Virus record (IMG/VR): IMGVR_UViG_3300028388_003135
Coordinates: 1-64,000 of that record
Length of the DNA: 64,000 bases
Direction: 5' to 3' (one strand)
From: a virus
The position numbers and the translations under genes were made by a program. The notes under the pieces were generated by a model, which saw only the letters and a program-made list of their open reading frames with translations, made no database searches and had not been told where the DNA came from. This document shows positions 24,050 through 33,360 of this stretch, one piece after another; position 1 is the first letter of the stretch, and every line of letters starts with the position of its first letter.

Positions 24050-24894
24050 TGGATCATCTTGGACTTAGCAGCTACAGCAAGTCGCCCAAACGTTTGGATA
24101 CAACGCCGAAACGCAAAGTATGCGAGGACGAGCTTCCAAGCGAAGTGGTGGATGCTCTGGTCGACTGGAACAGCTCGCTTGAAAGCTATGAGCGGTGTGG
24201 GTGTGGAAAACATCACTACGGCGACTCTTATCTAGAGTGCTATGACGAAAACGGGGAACCCACTGGCGACATGCTATCCCACAGTGAAGTGCCAGAATCT
24301 TGGGTGTGGACAGGGGAGGATGATGTATGCGTCGTCCACTTTGACGGTTGTGACTATGTTGTGGGCTGTGAGTGCAATTGGCCCGCGAAGCACTGGCAAT
24401 GGCTCGCACAAAACAAAGAGTGGATTTTAGTAGCGTTCCACGAAACAGCGACCAATCAAGTTGAGACAGGGATGGCGATGTGGGCTAAGACCCGTCAGTC
24501 GCATGTCGTCCATGATGGTGATTTGTCAAACAAAGTGGTCACAACGGCAGAAGCGGTGACGATTGCACATGAGTTCATGGACGCAGCTCGGGACGAGTTG
24601 CTAAAAGAATTCAAGGTTAGCAGTGAGTCGATCACGAGCACATATCGGAACCTTGAATCTGCTTTGAAAAGAGATGTCAAAGGCAGTGTGGACAAGCTAG
24701 AAAACAACATCACCCACGCTATAGATAAGCGGTTGCGGGCCGTAGCAGATGTGCTGAAGGCAGAATCCGCTGCGGCGTTGCAGAAAGCGACCAAGAAGGC
24801 AACAGAAGCCGCAGTTGAGGCGGCGAAGCACTATGCGCAACAAGAGGTTCAGGTACAGCTCAATCAACGCAGAAAACTAATCTTAGGAGACTAA
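24049..24894 (+). CDS. Hypothetical protein with coiled-coil tail (281 aa)
   Basis: The ATG overlaps the previous TGA. The N-terminal half has cysteine/histidine groups (CGCGKHHYG, CDYVVGCEC) and many tryptophans. The C-terminal 110 residues are a long charged, alanine-rich helix likely to form a coiled coil. A palindrome copy (24087) reads K-R-L-D. Its role is unknown. Confidence 0.6.
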   Translation: MDHLGLSSYSKSPKRLDTTPKRKVCEDELPSEVVDALVDWNSSLESYERCGCGKHHYGDSYLECYDENGEPTGDMLSHSEVPESWVWTGEDDVCVVHFDGCDYVVGCECNWPAKHWQWLAQNKEWILVAFHETATNQVETGMAMWAKTRQSHVVHDGDLSNKVVTTAEAVTIAHEFMDAARDELLKEFKVSSESITSTYRNLESALKRDVKGSVDKLENNITHAIDKRLRAVADVLKAESAAALQKATKKATEAAVEAAKHYAQQEVQVQLNQRRKLILGD

Positions 24895-24895
24895 T

Positions 24896-25345
24896 ATGCG
24901 ACCACGAATGATCGCAATGAAGGACCATCTATACGTCGTAGCGTGTGTGGACACGGACTTCGTGGCAACGCTTGAAGAGGGCGGGATGGTTGCCGCGACA
25001 TGGGCCCAATCGGATATGCCGAATGGGTTCACAGAGTACTTCTGCGTAGCCGTAAAGGAAGGGACTTCGCTGCCTGAAGCGCCGCCGCCTCCCAAATACC
25101 CGGTGGCGATTCGTATTGATCAGCAAGGGCTCGACAACTTGAAAGAGGCCGGTGTGTCGTCAAGCTCGACTGACAAAGTCACGTCAATTATCGCAGTGCG
25201 AACTTTGGAGCAAGGAGACGCTTGCGACGGCTGTGAAAAAGCAGTCGCGGAACTAGCGAGAGTAGTCGCGCGGCAGAAGAAACAAAAGCAAAAAGAGTAT
25301 CGCGAGCGTAGTTTCTATTCCCGAAGCAACCCGAGTTTGAATTAA
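24896..25345 (+). CDS. Hypothetical protein (149 aa)
   Basis: ATG 24896 follows CTTAGGAGACTAAT. The N-terminal half is beta-rich, a proline-rich linker (PEAPPPPKYP) follows, and the C-terminus has CDGCEKA and a lysine-rich tail. No family is recognised. The stop and next ATG share a base. Confidence 0.6.
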   Translation: MRPRMIAMKDHLYVVACVDTDFVATLEEGGMVAATWAQSDMPNGFTEYFCVAVKEGTSLPEAPPPPKYPVAIRIDQQGLDNLKEAGVSSSSTDKVTSIIAVRTLEQGDACDGCEKAVAELARVVARQKKQKQKEYRERSFYSRSNPSLN

Positions 25346-25767
25346 TGACAAAAAAGAGGCATCTAAATCCCAAACGTTTGGTCGAAGTCAGTCCGGCAGT
25401 ACTCGCAAGGGTGCCCAACTCTGCTCAGCGAGTGTTTGCAGACCACACGAACGGCTGGATGGTAAGTGTCGACGACTGGGATGGAACAGACGGAACGCCC
25501 TGGGAGGGATCGCTTCGTGTCCACGTTACGCAGAATTCCGGATCGCGCCCTGAGCACTGGAATGACCCAAAGTATCGCGCTAACGATATCACCTGGGATG
25601 AACTCAACGCGATAAAGCAGCATTTCTGGCCCAATCGAATTGCAATCGAAATCTATCCGCCTAAGAATAGGAGCGTGGACGTAGCAGCTATCCGCTGGCT
25701 TTGGGTTCTGCCCGAAGGCGCCGAGCTGCCGTTTAACCTAGAAGCGAACTCTACGATCTTGAAATAG
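25345..25767 (+). CDS. Conserved-looking phage protein (140 aa)
   Basis: The C-terminal ITWDELNAIKQHFWP, IEIYPPKNRSVDVA and LWVLPEGAELPF are a pattern I associate with a widespread uncharacterised phage protein family; no function is known. A palindrome copy near the start codes K-R-L-V. Confidence 0.6.
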   Translation: MTKKRHLNPKRLVEVSPAVLARVPNSAQRVFADHTNGWMVSVDDWDGTDGTPWEGSLRVHVTQNSGSRPEHWNDPKYRANDITWDELNAIKQHFWPNRIAIEIYPPKNRSVDVAAIRWLWVLPEGAELPFNLEANSTILK

Positions 25768-25778
25768 GACGACCGGCT

Positions 25779-26000
25779 ATGCTTAACGATCCCGCGCATC
25801 CAATTTGGCCAATCATTCGTTCCGGTATGTGGGCCATCGCCTTGGTGGTGTGGCTGGTGTTTGGTACCGAAGGCTGGGACGTGCAGCACATCTTGTTAGT
25901 AATTGGGGCGGTTGGGGCCTTACTTACCGGAGGCGAACTGCCGTTCTTGTCGCAGTTTAAGCCGAAGAAAGAGAACCCGGCGGAAAAGCCGGACGAGTAA
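25779..26000 (+). CDS. Small two-helix membrane protein, holin candidate (73 aa)
   Basis: Two hydrophobic segments (about 15-31 and 37-52) are followed by a lysine-rich tail, the size and shape of a small holin. ATG follows GGACGACCGGCT. No lysin gene is adjacent, so this is only a candidate; other membrane proteins lie at 53.5-58 kb. Confidence 0.5.
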   Translation: MLNDPAHPIWPIIRSGMWAIALVVWLVFGTEGWDVQHILLVIGAVGALLTGGELPFLSQFKPKKENPAEKPDE

Positions 26001-26021
26001 CCCAAACGTTTGGAGCGAGCG

Positions 26022-26609
26022 ATGATCTGGTTGGCAGTGGCGATGGCGATTGGTTTTGTCTGTGGCATAGGGACTGCAATTGGCGTTCTGTTCTGCCTCC
26101 CTGCAAGCGACGATCACCGGCAGATTGAGATTCAGAAGCGCGAGCTATATTCGCAGTTATCCGGAAAGAACCCGCAGGATGTGTGGACCGAGCCCCGGTC
26201 CCCTGAACGTTGCGATGCACGGAGCAACAGTACAGAAAAGACGCCGTCGGTTGCTTCCGTGCAATCGGTTGTTCGCACGCCTGGTCCGTGGCGTGTGGCA
26301 AGACTTGATCGCGTATGTCACCCCAATTTGCCAAACAACTCACTTGGTGTCGTAGCTGATCCGTCGCACAAGCAAAACGGCGTTCGAGGCAACGCGGCAG
26401 TGATATGCATAATTGCGCCGCCAGAGTTTTTGACGCCACAGGACATTGAAAACGCAAGGCTCATTGCGATTGCACCGAAGCTGCTCGAAGGCTTAGGTGA
26501 GGCGTTAGCAATGTTGCGCTCGCAGTATGAGGAATCAGACACGCCGACGTGTGAAGCATGGCTTGCGGATCTAGAACGCCTGGAGTCAATCGCCGACAGC
26601 GCATGCTAG
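26022..26609 (+). CDS. Membrane-anchored protein with NARLIA motif (195 aa)
   Basis: ATG 26022 is preferred; its ribosome site GGAG is the end of the palindrome flank (GTTTGGAGCGAGCG). Residues 2-25 form a membrane segment. The C-terminal half has a PWRVARL strand and DIENARLIAIAPKLLE, a motif typical of many small phage proteins of unknown function. The stop overlaps the convergent minus-strand gene by 4 bases. Confidence 0.6.
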   Translation: MIWLAVAMAIGFVCGIGTAIGVLFCLPASDDHRQIEIQKRELYSQLSGKNPQDVWTEPRSPERCDARSNSTEKTPSVASVQSVVRTPGPWRVARLDRVCHPNLPNNSLGVVADPSHKQNGVRGNAAVICIIAPPEFLTPQDIENARLIAIAPKLLEGLGEALAMLRSQYEESDTPTCEAWLADLERLESIADSAC

Positions 26610-27220
26610 ATCGTGCCAACGCCAGTGGTATCTACAGCAGCAACGGCTCGACGAATCGACGCTGCGGGGATATCAAGCGATTCGCCTTCACTGTGCAGTT
26701 GGGCATTCAAAGCAATTGCTGGCAAGTACGCATGCCAATTGCCTGACGGCCAATACCGGAGATCAGCTGCGACGTCGCGGAGAGAATGCCGCAGCTCTCT
26801 AGTTCGTTCAGCACCAGCAATGTGCCGCAGTGTCAGGGTCGAATACCACAAGCCAGGGCCGAGCATTTTCTTAGCCAAACGTTTGACTTCGCTCACTGTT
26901 ACGGTCAATCTGCCGTTGTGGCGAATGGGTGCGAGTAAGCCTGCTCTCACCAGTCGCCGCATTTTGTCGTGTGATGGCCAGCCGGGTAGTAGCGTTGCTG
27001 CCACGGCCAGTGAGACGCGCCCCCGCTGAGGCGGAGTGACCTGAAGCCCTAACTCTAAGGCCAGCGGATCGCTATACTGACGTTGGTTCTGCAGGTGGGC
27101 GCGAACGGTGTTCCTGTGGATGCCGAGCGTACGCGCGACTTCCGACCGACTATTCCCTGCTCGCGATAGCTCATGGATCCGGCGAACAGTTCGAGGCGTC
27201 AGATGTTTGCTAGTTGGCAT
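26606..27220 (-). CDS. HTH DNA-binding protein, only minus-strand gene
   Basis: The 204-residue product has a clear N-terminal helix-turn-helix (LTPRTVRRIHELSRAGNSRS, then EVARTLGIHRNTVRAHL), of the type used by resolvases and transposase-like regulators, then a second winged-helix-like region (SHDKMRRLVRAGLLAPIRHN). It is transcribed against all neighbours, separating the TerL block from the portal, which suggests a separately controlled regulator. It is a candidate for the protein that binds the genome-wide palindrome (inference). Confidence 0.7.
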   Translation of the reverse strand: MPTSKHLTPRTVRRIHELSRAGNSRSEVARTLGIHRNTVRAHLQNQRQYSDPLALELGLQVTPPQRGRVSLAVAATLLPGWPSHDKMRRLVRAGLLAPIRHNGRLTVTVSEVKRLAKKMLGPGLWYSTLTLRHIAGAERTRELRHSLRDVAADLRYWPSGNWHAYLPAIALNAQLHSEGESLDIPAASIRRAVAAVDTTGVGTI

Positions 27221-27231
27221 GAGGTAGTCCG

Positions 27232-30200
27232 ATGGAAGATAGCAAGGTAGTCGATAACCCGATTTTTAATCAAAACGGCGAAGTAGTCGACGGTACACGC
27301 GACATGGTAGCCGATCTCTTAGACGCAATCCAAGGCGATGGCCTGTTTGACTCCCTGCAGGAGAGTTATTGGTCGCACTTTGGCAACGTGTCCAACCCAT
27401 ACGCCTCAATGCAAGGTTTTGGTTGGCTATCTGACCGACAAGGCTACCACACGCAGAATCGCGACCGGCTGGAAGGTCGCTATTCTCCGGTCTACGACAA
27501 CGAGATTGATCTACGCGCGATCCGCCAAGCCTGCCGTTTACTGATTGAGCGGGTGCCTGTTGCAAAGGCGATGCGAGAACGGCTCGTCGACTACACGATC
27601 TCGAAAGGGTTTGAGATCAAGATCACGCACGATTCGCCCGACGTCCAACAGCTTTGCCAACGGGTCGTGGATAAGTTCATTGAGGACAACGACTGGGAAT
27701 CGTTAGAGATTGAGTCGTTCGAACGGGAACACGAGGAGGGCGAGTTCATCGCGTCGCTGCGTTACGAGCAGGGGCACGTGATGATGGATATTCACGAAGG
27801 CGACTATTTGAGCGAACCGGTCAACACGGGCGAGCTTGAGTCGTGGTTGCAGCTGCCGGACCGGATCGATCCCTGCTGGACGTTTGGTGTGCTCCGAGAA
27901 AAGCATAGACGGCGAAATCTTGGCTACCACATCACCCGCGATCTCGGTGCGGATTGGCAATTCTATCCCGAGCGACATTTTGTCCATTGGAAACGAAACA
28001 GCAAACAAGACGCTAAGCGTGGGTTTGGAGATCATTACACAACGCACCAATGGCTGAGTCATGGTTCCAAAGTCCTTGGAAACACTGCCCACGGAGCAGC
28101 AATTCAAGCTGCTATCGCGTACGTCGTAGAGCATGCCAACAAGGTTACGAGCGGGCAGGCAGCGGCATTGGCAGCGACCCGAGGAAAGGTATCGATGCGT
28201 CCGCAAGTCAACGGAGACGGGACGACCTCAACGCAGCGGAAGTTCAACCCCGGTACCGTTGTCGACCTAAACCAGGGTAGCAAGTATCACGCGGGGCTAC
28301 TTGGCTCGAACAACTCACAGATCTACATCACGGTGATGGAAGCCTGCATGCGGCTATCGGGAACTATCTGGGCGTTTCCCGAACATATGCTGACCGGCTA
28401 CGCGGGGAATAACAACCGCGCGAGCAGCGAGACCGCCGAGAGTCCGTTCATTCAGGGACGGCTTCGCGACATCCGGATTCGATCGAAGCGAACCAAACGT
28501 TTGGTTTTGAAGATCCTCCGCATGTACTTCGATGCTAATCAGAGCATAGGGAGTTGGGAGGAGATCGAACCGGGGCTGGATGTAGCGATTGGCGAACCAG
28601 AGATTGTCAATCGTGATGAAGCAGCTGTGACGGCAGCACTGGTTCAGCAAGCCGAGAAGGGATGGGTATCTAACCACACAGCAATGACCACGCTAGGCCG
28701 CGACGTCGAAGACGAGCAGGCGAAAATTGCGGACGAGCAGAAGTCGCAGCCAGGCCAGCAGGAAGGCCCTGCAGCGGGCCGCTCAGCGACGTTCGGCGGG
28801 CTCTCCCGTATGCAATGGACACGCAACAACAGGGCCTTAGATGACGTGCTAGGGGCTTTAAAAAGCGGTGGAGTCAGTGCTCGCAGAGCGCGCGTAATGT
28901 TGCGAACGTTGGGATTGGACGGTGATGACGCTTTAGAGTTGATTCAAGATGCAGGCGGTCCCCAACGTTTGGGCGAGTCTATTGAAAGGTTTCTTGAGGC
29001 GTGGGATCCGAGCGAGCATCCGCGATACCCGAAGGGGCATCCGAAGGGCGGTAAGTTCATGTCGAAGGATGATGCGGAACAGTACCATCGCGAGCAGGCC
29101 GCGCAACAAACGCAAGTCGAAGCAGCGAGGAAGGTCGAGAAGGCGATGCGCACGCTCAAAGGTCGCAAAGAGCTCTCGCAAGAAATATACGAGAGCTTGG
29201 ACGCTGACGGCCAAACAGCGATGTATGAGTATTCTGGCATCGGCATCGACATTAATCAGGCGATCCGCGACGGACGTACCAGCGGTGTGCACATGGAAGC
29301 GGCCAGGGCTCTTGAGAAGGTCATGCAGCAGTCAGGAGTCGAGGTCCCAGCGGGAACCCTTTTGCATCGTGTGGTCGAAGAAAAGCATGTGAAGGCGTTG
29401 CTAGAAACAGGCGTAGATGCTGATGACGCATTCGTCTCAACGACCGTTGGCAACCTTGACCGCATCAAGTCGGACATGGAGGACTTCGACGCCGAGAATC
29501 CGGTAACGCTGAACATACTGCTTGCGGACGACATCAAGGGCTTGCCGCTACAGGGTAAGTTTAATCAGTACTTCGCGTATCAGGACGAGGTTCTGCTTGA
29601 GCCAGGCACTGTCTTTGAATTGGAGTATAAAGACGGCAATAGCATCGACGTGCTCGCGTACAAGCGACGGGAGGCACCCGACTGGACTGGAGGCGGTGTA
29701 GCGAACACGTCGCAGTTCGACACGGCGCACGCTCGCGACAACGCCGGGCGGCGACTAATGCAATCAGCGCCGGCGATGCTAGCGGCCAACCGAGAGTTCG
29801 CGGACTTCGCGGCTTTCGAGGACGATACGGAGCAGCGTGTATCGTCAGCAGCGAAAGAAATGTTCGGGCATGGGTGGGATGCCGTGACGCGAGAATCTGT
29901 AGCCGACGCGGCGGGGGCGCTGGATAACGCGTCTGTGATGGTCGACGAGTGGGAGGGGCAGATCCGCGTATCCGTCAAACATCCGGACGTCATGACGCAA
30001 GAGCGGATCCTATACAGGGAGGGCAACGAGACGTTCATGCTCAACGACCAGCTAGAAACATTCGGAGAATCAGGTATTGGTCGGGAAATCTTCCGACAGC
30101 AGGTAGTAGCGTCCAAACGTTTGGGCCTCAACGCGATGAAAGCCGTTGCGTCAGGCGACGGTCGCGTTGGAGATCAGAACGGTTACTACACTTGGGCTCG

Positions 30201-30429
30201 CTACGGCTACGACGGACCGATCGAAAGCATTCGCAGCAAGCGAACGCAAGAAAAGGTTCGCCAGCGATTCCCGAAAGCGAAGACGATGCTTGACCTGATG
30301 TCGACGCAAGCCGGTCGAGACTTCTGGCGGGACAATGGGACCGAATGGGACGCGACGTTCGATCTAGCTGACGGATCGCGATCGCTGGCAGTGTTTGAGG
30401 CCTACTTAGAAGCAAAAGGTGAGCTATGA
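27232..30429 (+). CDS. Portal fused to ADP-ribosyltransferase-like domain
   Basis: Residues 1 to about 510 have the order and helices of a siphovirus portal (dodecameric DNA gateway), ending in RSKRTKRLVLKILRMYF. A linker contains PRYPKGHPKGGKF. Residues about 650-800 resemble an ADP-ribosyltransferase of the R-S-E class: LHRVVE (R713), FVSTTV (S736) and YQDEVLLEPGT with Q784-x-E786, a QxE turn like C3-type enzymes. The last 230 residues hold RLGLNAMKAVA and NGYYTWARYGYDG. Portals near 500 residues are normal, so 1065 is unusual. The enzyme could be injected with DNA. Confidence 0.75.
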   Translation: MEDSKVVDNPIFNQNGEVVDGTRDMVADLLDAIQGDGLFDSLQESYWSHFGNVSNPYASMQGFGWLSDRQGYHTQNRDRLEGRYSPVYDNEIDLRAIRQACRLLIERVPVAKAMRERLVDYTISKGFEIKITHDSPDVQQLCQRVVDKFIEDNDWESLEIESFEREHEEGEFIASLRYEQGHVMMDIHEGDYLSEPVNTGELESWLQLPDRIDPCWTFGVLREKHRRRNLGYHITRDLGADWQFYPERHFVHWKRNSKQDAKRGFGDHYTTHQWLSHGSKVLGNTAHGAAIQAAIAYVVEHANKVTSGQAAALAATRGKVSMRPQVNGDGTTSTQRKFNPGTVVDLNQGSKYHAGLLGSNNSQIYITVMEACMRLSGTIWAFPEHMLTGYAGNNNRASSETAESPFIQGRLRDIRIRSKRTKRLVLKILRMYFDANQSIGSWEEIEPGLDVAIGEPEIVNRDEAAVTAALVQQAEKGWVSNHTAMTTLGRDVEDEQAKIADEQKSQPGQQEGPAAGRSATFGGLSRMQWTRNNRALDDVLGALKSGGVSARRARVMLRTLGLDGDDALELIQDAGGPQRLGESIERFLEAWDPSEHPRYPKGHPKGGKFMSKDDAEQYHREQAAQQTQVEAARKVEKAMRTLKGRKELSQEIYESLDADGQTAMYEYSGIGIDINQAIRDGRTSGVHMEAARALEKVMQQSGVEVPAGTLLHRVVEEKHVKALLETGVDADDAFVSTTVGNLDRIKSDMEDFDAENPVTLNILLADDIKGLPLQGKFNQYFAYQDEVLLEPGTVFELEYKDGNSIDVLAYKRREAPDWTGGGVANTSQFDTAHARDNAGRRLMQSAPAMLAANREFADFAAFEDDTEQRVSSAAKEMFGHGWDAVTRESVADAAGALDNASVMVDEWEGQIRVSVKHPDVMTQERILYREGNETFMLNDQLETFGESGIGREIFRQQVVASKRLGLNAMKAVASGDGRVGDQNGYYTWARYGYDGPIESIRSKRTQEKVRQRFPKAKTMLDLMSTQAGRDFWRDNGTEWDATFDLADGSRSLAVFEAYLEAKGEL

Positions 30430-31103
30430 ACCGCGACAAAAACGAACTCCGAGAAACTCGCCTTGACGCAAGGGCGCACACTGCCGCGACTGGCCTTGTG
30501 AATCGCGTGTTTGGCGCTGTGCCAGATGCCGTCCTCAAACGTTTGGGCAAGTGGCCCAAACCCGGCAAGCCTAAGCTGCTTAAGGAATCTGTTCAAACCG
30601 TTGCGAGCGGCTTAGCGTTGATCGCTAGGGATACTGGGCGAGTGCTAATGATCCAGCGAGCGAACGACCCGGCGGATCATGCAGCTGGCTTTTGGGAGTT
30701 TCCAGGTGGACATATCGAGGATGGCGAAACGCCATTGCAGGCCGCTATTCGCGAATGGGAAGAAGAAGTCGGGGTGAAGTTGCCAGACGGGTTGGATAGC
30801 GAGAGCGACTGGTCAACGGGCGTCTATATGGGTCACGTAGCGTTCATCGACAGCGAATCCGACTTAGAGATCAACACGGATTCCAAGGAAGTGCTCAACC
30901 CAGACGATCCGGACGGCGATGGTGTCGAGGTTGCAGCGTGGTGGGACATAGACCATATTATGGGCAGTAAGAACATTCGTCCTGAACTTCGGGCCGTCGC
31001 TAGTCTAGTCGTCGGCGTTATGCGTTCGGCTACTCCGTTGCTGGAGTCGGACCTATCTAATACGCAACGCCAAATGCTCGAACGATGGTCCAACTACCCA
31101 TGA
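30426..31103 (+). CDS. Nudix hydrolase
   Basis: The Nudix box at about 94-117 reads GGHIEDGETPLQ then AAIREWEEEVGV, matching GX5EX7REUXEEXGU. WEFPGG is the typical lead-in. These enzymes cleave nucleoside diphosphates linked to X. Lying directly after a portal with an ADP-ribosyltransferase domain, it might act on ADP-ribose or NAD-derived products (inference). The start overlaps the portal stop by 4 bases. An N-terminal 60-residue helical extension precedes the domain. Confidence 0.85.
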   Translation: MNRDKNELRETRLDARAHTAATGLVNRVFGAVPDAVLKRLGKWPKPGKPKLLKESVQTVASGLALIARDTGRVLMIQRANDPADHAAGFWEFPGGHIEDGETPLQAAIREWEEEVGVKLPDGLDSESDWSTGVYMGHVAFIDSESDLEINTDSKEVLNPDDPDGDGVEVAAWWDIDHIMGSKNIRPELRAVASLVVGVMRSATPLLESDLSNTQRQMLERWSNYP

Positions 31104-31110
31104 GGCCGTT

Positions 31111-31407
31111 ATGACCGACACACCACCGCAAAGAATCGCTCTGCAACCCGAAGACCTAGACACGATTCGGCAACGCGAAAAGGCGTACATAGACTCCCTC
31201 AGTCAGCGATACCCACACATCCAGCTAACGAATGAACAATTCGAAACACTGGTCAAAGGACGAAGAGTCGAGATCATGCTAGAGATTCACGACGAACGAA
31301 TGCGACAGAGCGAACTCGGCACAACACAGCCCGGCGCCAACCTAGTGATTGCAAGTAACCCCGAAGAGTCACAGACAACAGCGGCAAGCGAACTTACTGA
31401 AGAGTAA
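31111..31407 (+). CDS. Small acidic helical protein (98 aa)
   Basis: ATG 31111 lies 7 bases after the Nudix stop. The 98 residues are helical and charged with a Thr/Glu-rich tail. It precedes an intrinsic terminator, so it closes the portal-Nudix unit. No family is recognised. Confidence 0.6.
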   Translation: MTDTPPQRIALQPEDLDTIRQREKAYIDSLSQRYPHIQLTNEQFETLVKGRRVEIMLEIHDERMRQSELGTTQPGANLVIASNPEESQTTAASELTEE

Positions 31408-31439
31408 GTCAAACGTTTGCAGTGGATCTAAAGTTCTAC

Positions 31440-31466
31440 ACGCTCTGCTATGCGGAGCGTTTTTTT
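31440..31466 (+). terminator. Intrinsic terminator
   Basis: ACGCTCTGC-TAT-GCGGAGCGT forms a 9-bp stem (one T.G pair) followed by TTTTTTA. It ends the portal/Nudix transcript, 30 bases after a palindrome copy at 31410. Confidence 0.8.
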
Positions 31467-31480
31467 ATAGGCAGAGCACA

Positions 31481-32095
31481 ATGGAACTACCGAACAGAGG
31501 TCGGCTTGAGTCGCAGCTACGTAGCGCGGTCCGCAAGACGTTCAAGCAATATCGAACACTCGGAACTCGACAACCGCCTTGGGTGAAGATTCGCCGCGAG
31601 TTAGAGCAGAATGTCAAGCCGATCTTGGATCGGATTAAGTCCGAGTCGGCGCGCACGATGGCGGCTAAATATGCGGACGATCCGTTACCTCCTGACTTTG
31701 ATCCAGGCGGGCGAACCGCTACGGAGTTTGCTGCGGACGTAGTGTCGCGAACTGCCAGGTCATGGCTGAAAATGCCGCGACGAACGAAAGAGGTTCGCGA
31801 AGCGTTCGCAGAGAAGCACTTCGGGGAAGATCGCATCGCAGTCATCGGAACCACAGAGGCGACGTTTGCGCATCAGGCAGGCGAAAATGCAGTGATGGAT
31901 TGGCTCGACGACGCGGACCTTGAGGCGATCTGGCAAGTCGAAGAAGGCTGCACCAAAAGCGGTCCTTGCGAAGAATGCCAGAAGATGCACAACAAGCCAA
32001 AAAGCTACTGGGAACAGTTCTACCCGCTTGGGCCAGGGTCTGTGCATCCGTCCTGTTGTTGCTGGCTGAAGTACCGTCGAAGGTCTAGGCGGTAG
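31481..32095 (+). CDS. MuF-like minor capsid protein
   Basis: The 204-residue protein starts at ATG 31481 just after the terminator. It is basic and helical and ends in EEGCTKSGPCEECQKMHNK..LGPGSVHPSCCCWLKY. The late GPGSVHPxCxC motif is the usual ending of phage head morphogenesis (MuF/gp7) proteins, where it likely binds zinc. Such proteins sit between portal and protease, as here. Confidence 0.7.
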   Translation: MELPNRGRLESQLRSAVRKTFKQYRTLGTRQPPWVKIRRELEQNVKPILDRIKSESARTMAAKYADDPLPPDFDPGGRTATEFAADVVSRTARSWLKMPRRTKEVREAFAEKHFGEDRIAVIGTTEATFAHQAGENAVMDWLDDADLEAIWQVEEGCTKSGPCEECQKMHNKPKSYWEQFYPLGPGSVHPSCCCWLKYRRRSRR

Positions 32096-32103
32096 CAGAA
32101 ATA

Positions 32104-32146
32104 CAAACGTTTGGTTGGCTATGTGTTCAGCTACTGGGCATAATTC
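32104..32146 (+). promoter_or_regulatory. Candidate promoter, copy 1 (protease gene)
   Basis: TTGGCT (32115-32120), an 18-base spacer and CATAAT (32139-32144) form a sigma-70-like promoter. About 30 bases, starting with the palindrome, are repeated at 41682 with the same spacing. Expected initiation falls at about 32150-32152, on the ATG of the protease gene, so that message may be leaderless. Confidence 0.55.
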
Positions 32147-32151
32147 CATGC

Positions 32152-33297
32152 ATGAGCAGTCCAGCAGCTAACGCCGAAGTGATTCGTTTCCAGGAATCCT
32201 ACCAGTTTGACAAGAGCCGCATTGATCGTGATGCAGGCGTCATTCATAACGTCAAGGTGCTAGGCCTGGAGTCGAAGAATCGCCGGAACTACCGCGAAGC
32301 AATCAAGGCCTCCAAGGCGAAATACGAGGGGGCAAAAGTATTTCTCGACCACGAACGCGAAGGCAAGGAACGACGCAACGAAGATCGATGGGGCAAGCTC
32401 GAAGGGATTTACGAAGCTGCGGACGGGCTTTATGCCAAACGTTTGGTCTATGCGAAAGAGCATCGTCTAACGCCACAGATTCTAGAAGGCATCGAGCGGT
32501 TCAACGATTTTGGCCTTTCCCATGATGCAAGCGGTCGCGGTCGCAAAGACGGCAGCGGCGTAGTAGTCGAAGCGATTGACGTAGTTCATTCGGTCGACCT
32601 TGTTCAACAGCCAGCAACCACCAACAACCTATTCGAGTCAAGCATGAGCGCTAAAGCGAAATTTTGGACCGTACTTCGCGAGTCTTGTGGCAAGAACGAT
32701 ACCGCAACTTTGCTGCTCACCAATCTCACCGAGATGGATGACAGCGAGCTCTATCCTTCTGAGAAAGAGATGGAAGTTGACGAGGCTGCGATGGGCGAGA
32801 TGTCCCTCGACGAACAAGTCGATCAAGCATTCAACGCTGCCGTCACTGCCATTCTGAACGCGAACATCGACACCAAGTCCAAGATCGCAAAGATTAGCAT
32901 GCTCTTGCGTACCGCTGACAAGGCGCACAACGCAAACGCCACCGACACCCAAACCACTGAATCGCAAGAGACTGGAGGTCCCGGCAAGATGACCGAATCG
33001 CAACAGAAGCAGCTTGAAGAGTTGCAACAGTTCAAAGAGGAAACCCTGCAGGCGCAAGAGCGCGACTCATGCGTGAACCTGTTAGAGTCGTTCGAAGTCG
33101 AGCCAACCGACGTTCGCGTAAATGCGTTGGTTGCATTGGAAAGCAGTCAGCGAGAAGCATTGGCGAAGTCGTTTCCGACCAAAGCCAAGCGGCCAGAGTC
33201 GAGCCTCGGTCGGCTAGCCGAGTCCGTAATGAACGGCGGCAACGATCAGGACGAGTTTCCTTCCGATCCGGCTAAGCTGCACGAAATCTTCCACTAA
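32152..33297 (+). CDS. Prohead protease with scaffold-like tail
   Basis: Residues about 20-165 resemble phage prohead serine proteases: FLDHERE holds a conserved His-containing strand, and FGLSHDASGR, VVVEAIDVVHSVDLVQQPAT, LFES is the hallmark ending. The remaining 210 residues are acidic coiled coil (GKMTESQQKQLEELQQFKEE), the usual scaffold. It assembles and matures the capsid and precedes the capsid genes. The start has no ribosome-binding site and may be leaderless. Confidence 0.8.
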   Translation: MSSPAANAEVIRFQESYQFDKSRIDRDAGVIHNVKVLGLESKNRRNYREAIKASKAKYEGAKVFLDHEREGKERRNEDRWGKLEGIYEAADGLYAKRLVYAKEHRLTPQILEGIERFNDFGLSHDASGRGRKDGSGVVVEAIDVVHSVDLVQQPATTNNLFESSMSAKAKFWTVLRESCGKNDTATLLLTNLTEMDDSELYPSEKEMEVDEAAMGEMSLDEQVDQAFNAAVTAILNANIDTKSKIAKISMLLRTADKAHNANATDTQTTESQETGGPGKMTESQQKQLEELQQFKEETLQAQERDSCVNLLESFEVEPTDVRVNALVALESSQREALAKSFPTKAKRPESSLGRLAESVMNGGNDQDEFPSDPAKLHEIFH

Positions 33298-33360
33298 TCA
33301 AGCCCGAGCCAAGCCCGGCCCCAAACGTTTGCTACATTCATTATTTTTTGAGTAGGTCCG

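Noticed and set aside
21159-27231. Prophage attachment site or integrase near the packaging genes
   Set aside because: No integrase, excisionase or att-like direct repeat was found here or elsewhere in the window; the HTH gene lacks recombinase catalytic residues.
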